From: Pseudomonadota bacterium
Lineage (GTDB): Bacteria; Pseudomonadota; Alphaproteobacteria; Rhizobiales; Hyphomicrobiaceae
Length of the DNA: 64,000 nucleotides
Assembly: GCA_023410905.1 (NCBI GenBank)
Contig: JAEYPL010000173.1
Location: forward strand, 1 to 64,000
Direction of reading: 5' to 3'
Of the stretch, positions 16,767 through 25,495 are shown one piece after another. Both the position numbers and the translations under genes were made by a program. The notes below the pieces were generated by a model. It saw nothing but the letters and a program-made list of their open reading frames with translations, was not told the origin of the DNA and did not search any database. The stretch's first letter is position 1, and each line of letters starts with the position of its first letter.

Positions 16767-19748
16767 ATGAACCAGCACGTCCCCGCCAACCGCGCCCTCG
16801 CGGACCGGCTCAGTCGCGAGATCGAAGGGGAGGTCCTGTTCGACCGCTTTTCCCGCGGGCGCTATGCAACCGACGCCTCGATATATCAGATCGAGCCCCT
16901 TGGCGTCGTCGTCCCGAAGACAATCCAGGATGTGCGCATCGCGGCCGAGATTGCCCGCGAGATGGACGTGCCGCTTCTCCCGCGCGGCGGGGCGACCTCG
17001 CAGTCCGGGCAGACGGTCGGCCGGGCGCTGGTGGTGGACTTCGCCAAAAACTTGACGCGGGTGCTGGAGGTCGATCGCGAGGCGGGTACGTGCCTCGTCG
17101 AGCCGGGCATCGCACTCGATGAGCTGAACCGACAGATCAAGGCGACGGGTCTCGTCTTCCCGGTGGACGTTTCGACGTCGGCGCGTGCCACGATCGGTGG
17201 CATGACGGGCAACAACTCTTGCGGCACGCGCTCAATCCGTTACGGCATCATGCGCGACAATGTGCTGGAGATCGACGCGCTGTTGCCTGATGGAACGTCC
17301 GCGCGCTTCGGCGAGATCGACGCCACGACTTTCGACAAGTTGACCGGCAGTTTCGGCGCGCTCGCCCGCGATCTGCTGAAGCTCGGGGCACGCGAGGCCG
17401 ATCACATTCGCGGCGCCTTCCCTGGCGTCTCGCGCCGTGTCGGCGGTTATCTCATTGACGCGCTGCTGCCGCGGAATGCGCCGATCAATCTCGCGACGCT
17501 GCTCTGTGGATCGGAAGGCACCCTCGCGCTGAGCGAGCGCGTGAAGCTCAAGCTCTGGCAGCAGCCGAAGAACAAGGCGCTCGGTATCTGCCACTTCCCG
17601 ACCTTCCGCGCGGCGATGGAAGCGCCGCAGCACATCGTGAAGCTCGGACCCGTGGCCGTCGAGGTCGTCGATCGCACGCTGATCGAGCTCGCGCGCGACA
17701 TCGATATGTTCCGCCCCGTGATGGACGCGCATGTGCGCGGCAAGCCCGATGCGCTGCTGCTCGTCGAGTTCGCGGAGGACGATCAGGCCGAGAACCTGCG
17801 CCGCCTCGAGCGGCTCGATGAACTCATGGGCGATCTCGGCTTTCCGGGCGCCGTCGTGAAGATCTCGAACCCCGCTGAGCAGGCCGCGGTGTGGAGTGTG
17901 CGCGCGGCAGGCCTCAACATCATGATGAGCATGAAGACGGAGGGAAAGCCCGTCTCCTTCATCGAGGATTGTGCCGTTCCGCTCGAACATCTCGCCGATT
18001 ACACGGAACGGCTGACGGCCGTTTTCGAGAAGCACGGCACGAAGGGTACGTGGTACGCGCACGCCTCGGTCGGCTGTCTGCATGTGCGGCCCGTGCTGAA
18101 TCTGAAGCTCGAAAAAGACGCCGCCACCATGCGGGCGATTGCCGAAGAGGCGTTCGCCATGGTGAAGGAATACAAGGGCGCGCATTCGGGCGAGCACGGC
18201 GACGGGCTCGTGCGTTCCGAATTCCACGAGATGATGTACGGCCGCAAGACCGTCGAGATTTTCGAGGAGGTCAAGGATCGCTTCGATCCGGCGGGGATCA
18301 TGAATCCCGGCAAGATCGTGCGTGCGCCGCGCATGAACGATCGCTCGCTCTTCCGCTACAAGCCGGACTATGCGGTCGCGGATTTCCAGCCGGTGCTGGA
18401 TTGGTCGGCGTGGCCGGGGGCTGGCGGCGGTTTCCAGGGTGCCGTCGAGATGTGCAACAACAACGGCGAATGCCGCAAGCTCGCGGGCGCCGTCATGTGT
18501 CCGAGCTATCGCGTCACCATGGAGGAGCAGCACGTCACGCGCGGGCGCGCGAATACGCTGCGACTCGCGATCTCCGGTCAGCTCGGCCCGGGCGCCTTCA
18601 CCAGCGACGAGATGATGGACACGCTGAAGCTCTGCGTGTCCTGCAAGGGCTGCCGACGCGAGTGTCCGACCGGCGTCGACATGGCGCGCATGAAGATCGA
18701 AGTGCTGGCCGCGCGCTTCAAGCAGCACGGTCTTTCGCTGCATGATCGTCTGGTTGCCTACTTGCCGCGTTACGCGGGAATGGCGTCGAAGTTCGGCTTT
18801 CTGCTCAATCTTCGCGAGGTCATTCCGGGTGCCGCGCGTTTCGGCCAATGGCTCGCGGGCTTCTCGGCAAAGCGGCCGCTGCCGCGCTGGCGTCGCGATA
18901 TCTTCCGGCAGGATGCGCCTGTCGGTCCCGCTGATGGCCGCGAGGTGGTGCTGTTCGCGGACACATTCAACACCTACTTCGAGCCGGACAATCTGCGTGA
19001 TGCCGCAGCCGTTCTTTCGCGTCTTGGCTATCGCGTGATCGTCCCGCTGCCCGATGATGGTCCGAAATTTCACTACGCCTCCGTGCTCTTGATGGGAAGT
19101 GCGAAACCGCGTCCGCTCTGTTGTGGCCGCACGTTCCTCGCTGCCGGTCTCGTCGATGAAGCGAAGAAGGAGGCGCGGCGCCTGATCAAAGTGCTCCTTC
19201 CTTTCGCGCAGCGCGGCGTGCCGATCGTGGGGCTCGAGCCATCGTGTCTCTTCACGCTCAAAGATGAAATGCTGGGCATGGGGCTCGGCGCCGAGGCTGC
19301 TGCAATAAGTGAGCAGGCGCGTCTGTTCGAAACGTTCTTCGCGGAGGAAACCGCAGCGGGTCGCATCAGCGGGCCCATCGCGAAATCCGATGCCAGCATC
19401 CTCCTGCACGGGCACTGCCACCAGAAGTCTTTCGGCGCCTTTGGCGATGTCGGTAAGGTGCTCAAGCTTGTCGATGGCCTCAAAGTGGAGACGGTCGAGT
19501 CGAGCTGCTGCGGCATGGCGGGTGCCTTCGGTTATCGTGCCGATACGTACGAAACCTCCATGGCCATGGGTGAGCTGTCGCTGCTGCCGGCCGTGCGCAA
19601 GGCTGCCAGAGAAACCACCATCGCCGCCGACGGATTCTCCTGTCGTCACCAGATTCATGACGGCACGGGCCGGTCCGCCCGTCACGTCGCCCGCATTCTC
19701 GCCGAGGCCATGCGTACCTCGGAAACGCCAACGGAGACCCGCCGATGA
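16767..19748 (+). CDS. FAD-binding / 4Fe-4S / CCG-domain D-2-hydroxyacid dehydrogenase (YdiJ-like)
   Basis: A 993-aa three-part fusion. Residues about 30-480 are a PCMH-type FAD domain with its C-terminal lobe (PLLPRGGATSQSGQTVGRALVVDF, ATIGGMTGNNSCGTRSIRYG, HSGEHGDGLVRSE). About residues 555-640 carry two ferredoxin-like Cys clusters (CNNNGECRK near 561 and CVSCKGCRRECPTGVD near 621). The C-terminal third has two cysteine-rich CCG blocks (CCGRTFLAAG near 784, SCCGMAGAFGY near 912) as in GlpC/LutA/HdrB proteins. Members oxidise D-lactate, glycolate or D-2-hydroxyglutarate. Two in-frame ATGs (16752, 16767) are possible. Its stop overlaps the amidase start by 4 nt. Confidence 0.9.
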   Translation: MNQHVPANRALADRLSREIEGEVLFDRFSRGRYATDASIYQIEPLGVVVPKTIQDVRIAAEIAREMDVPLLPRGGATSQSGQTVGRALVVDFAKNLTRVLEVDREAGTCLVEPGIALDELNRQIKATGLVFPVDVSTSARATIGGMTGNNSCGTRSIRYGIMRDNVLEIDALLPDGTSARFGEIDATTFDKLTGSFGALARDLLKLGAREADHIRGAFPGVSRRVGGYLIDALLPRNAPINLATLLCGSEGTLALSERVKLKLWQQPKNKALGICHFPTFRAAMEAPQHIVKLGPVAVEVVDRTLIELARDIDMFRPVMDAHVRGKPDALLLVEFAEDDQAENLRRLERLDELMGDLGFPGAVVKISNPAEQAAVWSVRAAGLNIMMSMKTEGKPVSFIEDCAVPLEHLADYTERLTAVFEKHGTKGTWYAHASVGCLHVRPVLNLKLEKDAATMRAIAEEAFAMVKEYKGAHSGEHGDGLVRSEFHEMMYGRKTVEIFEEVKDRFDPAGIMNPGKIVRAPRMNDRSLFRYKPDYAVADFQPVLDWSAWPGAGGGFQGAVEMCNNNGECRKLAGAVMCPSYRVTMEEQHVTRGRANTLRLAISGQLGPGAFTSDEMMDTLKLCVSCKGCRRECPTGVDMARMKIEVLAARFKQHGLSLHDRLVAYLPRYAGMASKFGFLLNLREVIPGAARFGQWLAGFSAKRPLPRWRRDIFRQDAPVGPADGREVVLFADTFNTYFEPDNLRDAAAVLSRLGYRVIVPLPDDGPKFHYASVLLMGSAKPRPLCCGRTFLAAGLVDEAKKEARRLIKVLLPFAQRGVPIVGLEPSCLFTLKDEMLGMGLGAEAAAISEQARLFETFFAEETAAGRISGPIAKSDASILLHGHCHQKSFGAFGDVGKVLKLVDGLKVETVESSCCGMAGAFGYRADTYETSMAMGELSLLPAVRKAARETTIAADGFSCRHQIHDGTGRSARHVARILAEAMRTSETPTETRR

Positions 19749-21076
19749 CCAAACTCGCAGACCTCACTGCCGCCGAGGCATCCGCCCGCATGAAGGCCGG
19801 CGAGCTGACCGCACTCGCCTACGCCGATGCTTTCATCGAACGCGTGGCCGAGCATGAGGCCGATGTGCAGGCCTGGGTGCATCTCGATCCCGAGCGCGTG
19901 CGCGCTGAAGCCCGCGCAGCCGACGAGCGGCGCCGCGATGGCCTTGCGGCTGGGCCGCTCAACGGCATTCCAGTGGGCATCAAGGACATTATCGCCACGG
20001 CGGACATACCCACGCAGAACGGCTGTGCCTATTTCAAGGATCATCAGCCCGAGCACGATGCGGGCTGCATCGCACAGCTTCGCGGTGCGGGCGCCATCAT
20101 CATGGGGAAGACAGTCACGACGGAACTTGCGACGCACGTCCCGAACAAGACGCGCAATCCGCATAATCTGGAGCACACGCCCGGTGGTTCGTCCTCGGGA
20201 TCAGCGGCGGCTGTCGCCTGCGGAATGGTGCCGCTCGCGCTCGGCACGCAGACGGGCGGCTCGGTGATCCGACCCGCATCGTTCTGCGGCATCTATGGCA
20301 TCAAGCCGACCATCGGCCTCATTTCGCGCACCGGCGTGACCATGCAGTCGCACACGCTGGATACCGTCGGCGTTTACGGGCGCAGTCTCGAAGATCTCGC
20401 ACTCGGCGTCGATGCCATGGGCGCCTATGACACCGCCGATGAGGTGAGCTACGCGCGTCCGCGCCCGAATTTGGCGAGTGCGCTTGCCGAAGGCGCGTCA
20501 GCGACGCCGACCCTTGCCTTCTTCCGCTCGCCGGCATGGGAGGTCGCCGAGCCTGCCGCGAAGGACGCCATCGAGCAGTTCGCGAAGGCGCTCGGCGATC
20601 GCGTCGTGGAGGTCGAGATGCCCGCGTTCGACGGCATTGTGCAGCACCACGCCAACGTAATGGCAGGCGAGCAGGCCTCCCACTACGGCCCGCTACTCAA
20701 GGCGTCGCCGGATGGCATTTCACCGAGCCTCGCGGAGCGCATCGGCCATGGCGAGACCGTTCGCGCGCGCGCCTACGTCGATGGGCTGCGCGCGCGTGAT
20801 CGCGCGTATGCCGCCGTCGAGGATCTCCTCTCGCGGCATTCCGCGATCCTCACGCTTTCATCTCCCGGCCCCGCGCCCAAAGGCCTGCACTCCACCGGCA
20901 ATGCCATCTTCAACGGTATGTGGACACTGCTGGGTGTGCCCTGCATCACGCTGCCGCTGATGACGGTCGGCGGTCTCCCGTGCGGCGTGCAGCTCATCGG
21001 CTTGCGCCGCGACGAGGCGCGTCTTTTGCGTATTGCGCGTTCGGTGGAACAGCACGCGAAGCGCATCGCGGTGTGA
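19745..21076 (+). CDS. Amidase (amidase-signature family)
   Basis: 443-aa hydrolase with the Ser-cisSer-Lys triad of the amidase-signature fold: the lysine in GIPVGIKDIIATAD, the cis-serine in PGGSSSGSAAAVACGMVPLALGTQ, and the nucleophile in QTGGSVIRPASFCG. The family spans GatA, indoleacetamide hydrolase, allophanate hydrolase and others. No GatB/GatC is adjacent, so it is not the tRNA amidotransferase. It is coupled (ATGA) to the FAD/Fe-S dehydrogenase, which suggests that the two act on one substrate route, for instance releasing a 2-hydroxyacid from an amide. Substrate unknown. Confidence 0.9.
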   Translation: MTKLADLTAAEASARMKAGELTALAYADAFIERVAEHEADVQAWVHLDPERVRAEARAADERRRDGLAAGPLNGIPVGIKDIIATADIPTQNGCAYFKDHQPEHDAGCIAQLRGAGAIIMGKTVTTELATHVPNKTRNPHNLEHTPGGSSSGSAAAVACGMVPLALGTQTGGSVIRPASFCGIYGIKPTIGLISRTGVTMQSHTLDTVGVYGRSLEDLALGVDAMGAYDTADEVSYARPRPNLASALAEGASATPTLAFFRSPAWEVAEPAAKDAIEQFAKALGDRVVEVEMPAFDGIVQHHANVMAGEQASHYGPLLKASPDGISPSLAERIGHGETVRARAYVDGLRARDRAYAAVEDLLSRHSAILTLSSPGPAPKGLHSTGNAIFNGMWTLLGVPCITLPLMTVGGLPCGVQLIGLRRDEARLLRIARSVEQHAKRIAV

Positions 21077-21082
21077 TCCGCC

Positions 21083-21844
21083 TCAGGGCTGCTCGCGCTT
21101 GTGATCGAGGAGCTCGGTTGCTAAGCGCGTGGCGCCTCGCAGCGGGACGAGCTGCGGCAGCCGCCGCGCAACAGCCCCGGTGCCGATGGGCGAACTCAGC
21201 TCCTTGCGCGCTTCGACGATGATCACGCCCGCAAAAGCCGGCCAGATCCGCGTACCGACGCGCTCGATGGCGAGCCCTGTTCGCCGCACGAAGGCGCGGT
21301 CGACAGGTGCCATGAAGAGGGCGCTGCTCCAGTCGACGGGCGAGAAAAGCGCTTCCTTGAGCGCGCGCCCGATCTGGCGTGAGCTATAGGGCTGGCCGTG
21401 TCCGAAGGGTGTCGTATCCATGCGCGCCCAGACGCCGCGCCGATTGGGTACGATGATCATGAGCCGGCCTTCGGGCTTCAGTACGCGCCAGAACTCACGC
21501 AGCAGCTTGCGCACCTCGCCGCTGCCTTCGAGACAGTGCACGACGAGCAGGTTGTCGACGCTGGCGTCCGGCAGCGGCAGCATGTCGTCCTCATAGAGCG
21601 CGGTGCACACGCCGCCGCTCGACGGCCACATGATCGCGCCCTGCGTCGCCGGCATGAGAGCGCCGATGCGCCCGGCTTCGCTGCGGAACGAGCCGAGATA
21701 AGGCACGGCATAGCCGACTCCGATCAGCGTTGCTCCAGGAAGCCGCGGCCAACGCGCGCGAATGCGCTGCGAGAGAACCCTGCGAACCAGGGAGCCGAGC
21801 GGACGATCGTAGAAGTCGCGCAGTTCGAGAATATCGGGCTGCAT
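21083..21844 (-). CDS. SAM-dependent class I methyltransferase (Methyltransf_11-like)
   Basis: 253 aa. After an N-terminal helix, LPGATLIGVGYAVPYL occupies the position of motif I (GxGxG degenerate to GVGYAVP). ALYEDDMLPLPDASVDNLLVVHCLE corresponds to motifs II-IV with the acidic D/LP-x-x-D pattern, and LREFWRVLKPEGRLMIIVPN is the post-IV signature. The substrate is unknown. In several alphaproteobacteria a similar gene neighbours gloB, but gloB is not present here. It converges with the amidase (6 nt between stops). Confidence 0.8.
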   Translation of the reverse strand: MQPDILELRDFYDRPLGSLVRRVLSQRIRARWPRLPGATLIGVGYAVPYLGSFRSEAGRIGALMPATQGAIMWPSSGGVCTALYEDDMLPLPDASVDNLLVVHCLEGSGEVRKLLREFWRVLKPEGRLMIIVPNRRGVWARMDTTPFGHGQPYSSRQIGRALKEALFSPVDWSSALFMAPVDRAFVRRTGLAIERVGTRIWPAFAGVIIVEARKELSSPIGTGAVARRLPQLVPLRGATRLATELLDHKREQP

Positions 21845-22166
21845 CGCCTCGCGGTTATCCCTTTCAATCTCAGTGCGTGGCCACGTGCTGAGTGAGCGTC
21901 ATCGGGTCTTTTCCCTCGCAGAGCCGGCGGACGGAAATTGCCCGCATCATAGCTGCGTGATCCCGACTGTGCAGGCCCTTATTGATCGGCGTGTGCACTG
22001 CACGATCCTCAGTTCCCGAAGTGTTTACGTGTGTGTCGTGCCCTCCAAGGTCCCGGCTGCGAATTGGTGAGTGCAATACGCTGTTGATCTGTCGGGGAGG
22101 GTTGCGTAGCTTGGCGCACTTTTCCGCGACAACTCGCATCCACAACTTGCCACCTTCAGGAGCCCC
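21845..22166. other. Intergenic region between divergent methyltransferase and rph
   Basis: 322 bp between two divergent genes, so it must hold both promoters. I find no convincing -35/-10 pair, no tRNA, no strong hairpin and no ORF with coding character. A GAGTGCAAT string at about 22070 resembles one half of a CIRCE operator, but its partner is missing. Confidence 0.5.
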
Positions 22167-22880
22167 ATGCGCCCTTCCAAGCGAAAGCCCGATGAATTGA
22201 GGCGCGTCTCGATTGAGCGCGCGGTATCGGTGCACGCTGAAGGATCGTGCCTGATCAAGTTCGGTAACACACAGGTGCTCTGCATGGCGAGCCTCGAGGA
22301 GCGTGTGCCGCCCTGGCTCAAGGGGCAGGGGCGTGGCTGGGTGACGGCGGAGTACGGCATGCTGCCGCGCGCAACGCGCGAGCGCACGCGGCGCGAGGTG
22401 ACGACGGGGCATCCCTCCGGTCGCACGCAGGAAATCCAGCGTCTCATCGGCCGCTCGCTGCGCGCCGTGATCGATCTGCCCAAGCTCGGCGAGAAGCAGA
22501 TCTCCGTCGACTGTGACGTCATCCAGGCCGATGGCGGCACGCGCACGGCCGCGATCACCGGCGCCTGGGTGGCGCTGCACGATTGCATTGCCTGGATGCG
22601 CGCGCGCGACATGGTCAAGGACGGCGTACTGCGCGATCAGGTGGCGGCTGTTTCGGCAGGGCTTTATGCCGGCGCACCGGTGCTCGATCTCGATTATGCC
22701 GAGGACTCCGAAGCCGACGCGGATGCGAACTTCGTGATGACGGGCAATGGCGGCATCGTCGAAATTCAGGGGACGGCGGAGACGACGCCGTTCAACCAGG
22801 AAGCCTTCGATCAGCTCATGGTTTTGGCGCGCAAGGGCATCGGGGAGCTCATCTCGCTCCAAAAGCTGACCGTCGCCTGA
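22167..22880 (+). CDS. rph: Ribonuclease PH
   Basis: Phosphate-dependent 3'-5' exoribonuclease that trims tRNA 3' ends. 237 aa, the normal length. Family blocks: MRPSKRKPDELRRVSIE at the start, FGNTQVLCMASLEE, GWVTAEYGMLPRATRERTRRE, the phosphate-site GRTQEIQRLIGRSLRAV, and DCDVIQADGGTRTAAITGAWV. A GGAG box lies just before the ATG. In many alphaproteobacteria rph is followed by rdgB and hemW and is divergent from hrcA; neither arrangement is kept here. Confidence 0.97.
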   Translation: MRPSKRKPDELRRVSIERAVSVHAEGSCLIKFGNTQVLCMASLEERVPPWLKGQGRGWVTAEYGMLPRATRERTRREVTTGHPSGRTQEIQRLIGRSLRAVIDLPKLGEKQISVDCDVIQADGGTRTAAITGAWVALHDCIAWMRARDMVKDGVLRDQVAAVSAGLYAGAPVLDLDYAEDSEADADANFVMTGNGGIVEIQGTAETTPFNQEAFDQLMVLARKGIGELISLQKLTVA

Positions 22881-22922
22881 GCTGCGCATTCAAAGCAACA
22901 AACAAGACCCGGAGGAAGCACC

Positions 22923-23228
22923 ATGCTCGCCATCATCGTCCACTTCGAAGCCAAGGCAGACAAGATCGACGCGTTCAAGGAGGCGATCGTCGGCCATGCC
23001 ACGCGATGCCTCGAGCGCGAGCCCGGGTGCCTGCAGTTCGATGTGGTCCAGGATCCCAAGAACCCCGCCAATTTCGCGGTCTACGAGATCTACAAGGATC
23101 AGGCCGCCGTCGACGCCCATCGCGCGAGCCCGCACATGGCCGAGACGGGCAAGGTCATCCCGGATCTAGTCGCGAAGCGCGAGCTGCACCTGTTGAACTT
23201 CGTCGCCGGCGGCAAGCCGAAGCGCTGA
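22923..23228 (+). CDS. Antibiotic biosynthesis monooxygenase (ABM/YgiN-like) domain protein
   Basis: 101 aa, a single dimeric alpha-beta-barrel domain: LAIIVHFEAKADKIDAFKEA, then LEREPGCLQFDVVQDP and YEIYKDQAAVDAHRASPHM, which is the characteristic order of the family. Homologues include the quinol monooxygenase YgiN and many uncharacterised stress proteins. A good Shine-Dalgarno (GGAGGAAG) precedes the ATG. It lies 42 bp after rph on the same strand and converges with the PL14-like gene. Confidence 0.85.
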   Translation: MLAIIVHFEAKADKIDAFKEAIVGHATRCLEREPGCLQFDVVQDPKNPANFAVYEIYKDQAAVDAHRASPHMAETGKVIPDLVAKRELHLLNFVAGGKPKR

Positions 23229-23244
23229 AGACTCAGGGCAGCAA

Positions 23245-24069
23245 CTACCAGCGATACTCGAAGGGCGTGAGCAGCACGGAGCCAGCAGCGTCGCGCGCGT
23301 TCGGCTGACGCGCGTAGGCGACCTCGGCGAGCACGCCGCGAACCGCCGATCCCGCGTCCTTACGGAAGGCGACGCCGCGGTTCTCGAACTGCAGTTTGCC
23401 GTCGAGCCAGACCCTCAGGATGCCGTCGCTCCGGCCAGGCGTGTTGACGACGACCTCCTGGTCGACCATCACCCAGCGGCCACGCGGCAGCTCGGGCGCA
23501 CTACGCTCGTTCCTGAGCCGTGCCGGGGCTTCGGGCGCGTGAGCGACAATGTCGAGCTGGCCTTTATCGTCCCAGGCAAGGCGTGCGGAGAAGGCCTCGG
23601 GCGCCTTGCGGTCGCCGCCGGACGGGCCACCCAGCAGCCCGGGTAGACGTCCGCCCGCGGCGAAGTCGAACTCGCGGTCGAGCTTGAAGGCGTAGGAAAC
23701 GCACGCAGCTGCAACCGGTCCGGCGGACTGTGGGCCCCACTCGAATCCGGCACCAGGCGACTGTGTCGACGTCCGGCCGCCCGCGAGATCGACGGCGAGC
23801 GCGCTGCCGGGGCCATGTTCGACCTTGACGACGCTGACGCGCTCCATGAGGCCCCAGTCGGTCGCGCCGAGGCGAGCCTGCAGGTCCGATGCGGTCAAGA
23901 GCTGGCCATCGTCGCGTTGGAGCGACCACTGGACGGCATGGTCGTAGCGCACGCGGCATGTTTCAGCGTCAGTGCCGATGATCGAGCGGCCCATGGTGAC
24001 GATAGAGGCCACGGCGATCACAGCCACCGCACCATTGAGCAGGATTGCCGTTTTGCTCGGCATGCGCAT
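23245..24069 (-). CDS. Membrane-anchored or secreted PL14-like (polysaccharide lyase 14-type) protein
   Basis: 274 aa from the preferred ATG at 24069, which has a GGAG box 9 nt upstream. An N-terminal hydrophobic segment (AILLNGAVAVIAVASIVTMG) is a signal anchor or signal peptide. The rest resembles the jelly-roll domain of polysaccharide lyase family 14 proteins: a GGRLPGLLGGPSGGD block, FSARLAWDDKGQLDI, RWVMVDQEVVVNTPGRSDG and LRVWLDGKLQFENRGVAF. If the assignment is right it acts outside the cytoplasm on a uronic-acid-containing glycan, but the catalytic residues are not verified and it could be a non-catalytic relative. It converges with the ABM gene. Confidence 0.55.
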   Translation of the reverse strand: MRMPSKTAILLNGAVAVIAVASIVTMGRSIIGTDAETCRVRYDHAVQWSLQRDDGQLLTASDLQARLGATDWGLMERVSVVKVEHGPGSALAVDLAGGRTSTQSPGAGFEWGPQSAGPVAAACVSYAFKLDREFDFAAGGRLPGLLGGPSGGDRKAPEAFSARLAWDDKGQLDIVAHAPEAPARLRNERSAPELPRGRWVMVDQEVVVNTPGRSDGILRVWLDGKLQFENRGVAFRKDAGSAVRGVLAEVAYARQPNARDAAGSVLLTPFEYRW

Positions 24070-24434
24070 TGTCATATTCTCCAGTGCCAGCCTCGCGACG
24101 CCCGTCATGCGCCGCTTGCGGCGCGGCATGGCGGATCGGCAGGAGGCTGCCCCCGACTGATGCCCTGAACGTCCCACAAACGTGTCAAGAAACAGGCCCT
24201 GTGCTTCGGGCGCCTTTTATGCAAAAGCAGGCAGGCCTGCTGACGGTCCGCTAACCATCATGATGGTGGTGACATGCGCTCGGTGCATCGCTGCCTCGGC
24301 ATCGTTGGGTAGGCATTGACCTTATATTTACCGAGTGGGTCGGTTTTCCGCTGGTGGGGCGAGCGTGTATTCTCGCCCGAACGAAGGCGGGCCGGGTGAG
24401 TTGGGCTCGCGAGACGCAGGAGTGGGCGCGCGGA
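24070..24434. promoter_or_regulatory. Divergent intergenic region of the PL14-like gene and thiSGE, with two palindromes
   Basis: About 365 bp without a credible gene. It contains a perfect 14-bp palindrome ACCATCATGATGGT (24254-24267) and a near-continuous palindrome AGCAGGC-AG-GCCTGCT (24226-24241), either of which could be a dimeric-regulator site. No TPP riboswitch consensus (CTGAGA ... ACCTGATC) is found upstream of thiS. Confidence 0.4.
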
Positions 24435-24644
24435 ATGAATGCGGTTCTGGAGGTGGTCGTAAACGGCGAGCCGGCGCGGACGCGGGCCAGGACACTGGCC
24501 GAGCTGCTGACCGAGCTCGGCTATGGCGATGCCAAGGTCGCGACCGCGCGCAATGGCGATTTCGTGCCTCATCGCAAGCGGGATACGGTTGAGCTTACCG
24601 GCGGCGATACAATTGAAATCGTCTCACCGAGACAGGGCGGGTAA
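24435..24644 (+). CDS. thiS: Sulfur carrier protein ThiS
   Basis: 69-aa ubiquitin-fold sulfur carrier for thiazole formation in thiamine synthesis. It ends in the obligatory Gly-Gly (SPRQGG), which is thiocarboxylated. The conserved GDTIEIVSPRQGG tail and the VVNGEPARTRARTLAELL start are typical. The ATG at 24435 is chosen since longer in-frame starts add a non-conserved leader. The stop overlaps the thiG start (TAATG). Confidence 0.94.
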   Translation: MNAVLEVVVNGEPARTRARTLAELLTELGYGDAKVATARNGDFVPHRKRDTVELTGGDTIEIVSPRQGG

Positions 24645-25495
24645 TGACGGACACGATGACCAATTCGAAGCCCAGCACCAAGCAGGATGCCGCGCAGACG
24701 GCTGGCGGCCGCGATGTCCTCGAGGTCTACGGGACCCGGCTCGACTCGCGCCTGTTTCTCGGCACGGCGCAGTATCCCTCGCCGCAGGTTCTGGAACGCG
24801 CCGTCAAGGTTGCCGGCGTCGATGTTGTGACGGTCTCAGTGCGGCGCGAGGGCGCGCGCGACAAGGGTGGACAGCGCTTCTGGGAGATGATCGCGGGTCT
24901 CGGCGTGCGCGTGCTGCCGAACACCGCCGGCTGCCGCACCGCGCGTGAGGCGATCACGACGGCCGAGATGGCGCGTGAGCTGTTCCATACGGACTGGGTG
25001 AAGGTCGAAGTCATCGCCAACGACGATACCCTGCAGCCGGATCTCTTCGGTCTCGTGGAAGCGACGACGACGCTCGTCCACGAAGGCTTCAAGGTCTTTC
25101 CCTACACGACCGAGGATCTGGGTGCCGCCGAGCGCCTGCTCGCTGCGGGCTGCGAGCTGCTCATGCCTTGGGGCGCGCCGATCGGCACAGGTCGCGGTCT
25201 CGCCAATCCTTATGCGCTGCGCACGCTGCGCAATTATTTTCCGGGCGTGCCGCTGGTTGTCGATGCCGGTATCGGTGCGCCGAGCCACGCGGCGCAGGCC
25301 ATGGAAATGGGCTTCGACGCGGTGCTGCTCAATACGGCGGTGGCCAAGGCAGGCAATCCGGTGGCCATGGCTGAAGCCTTTGGCGCTGCGGTGCGCGCGG
25401 GGCGTACGGCGTTCGTCGCAGGCATGATGGAGGTGCGCGATATGGCGGCGCCCTCGACACCGGTGGCGGGTACGCCGTTCTTCGATCTCAAGTGA
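24644..25495 (+). CDS. thiG: Thiazole synthase ThiG
   Basis: 283-aa TIM-barrel enzyme that condenses deoxyxylulose phosphate, dehydroglycine and ThiS thiocarboxylate into the thiazole of thiamine. Typical blocks include RLFLGTAQYPSPQ, VTVSVRRE, LPNTAGCRTAREAI, VKVEVIANDDTLQPD, MPWGAPIGTGRGL and VVDAGIGAPSHAAQAMEMGFDAVLLNTAVAKA. About 25 poorly conserved residues precede the core. It overlaps thiS by 1 nt and thiE by 4 nt, so the three genes form one translationally coupled unit. Confidence 0.97.
   Translation: MTDTMTNSKPSTKQDAAQTAGGRDVLEVYGTRLDSRLFLGTAQYPSPQVLERAVKVAGVDVVTVSVRREGARDKGGQRFWEMIAGLGVRVLPNTAGCRTAREAITTAEMARELFHTDWVKVEVIANDDTLQPDLFGLVEATTTLVHEGFKVFPYTTEDLGAAERLLAAGCELLMPWGAPIGTGRGLANPYALRTLRNYFPGVPLVVDAGIGAPSHAAQAMEMGFDAVLLNTAVAKAGNPVAMAEAFGAAVRAGRTAFVAGMMEVRDMAAPSTPVAGTPFFDLK

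Noticed and set aside
17232..19685. 817-codon open frame on the minus strand opposite the FAD/Fe-S dehydrogenase
   Set aside because: Arises from GC-rich codon bias. The plus-strand product has clear domains, whereas the minus-strand translation is His/Arg-rich with no family motif.
22060..22085. CIRCE heat-shock operator upstream of rph
   Set aside because: Only one half-site resembling GAGTGCTAA (GAGTGCAAT) is present; the partner half is missing and hrcA is not adjacent.
24178..24434. TPP riboswitch upstream of thiS
   Set aside because: The conserved CTGAGA and ACCTGATC-type elements are not found on the plus strand.
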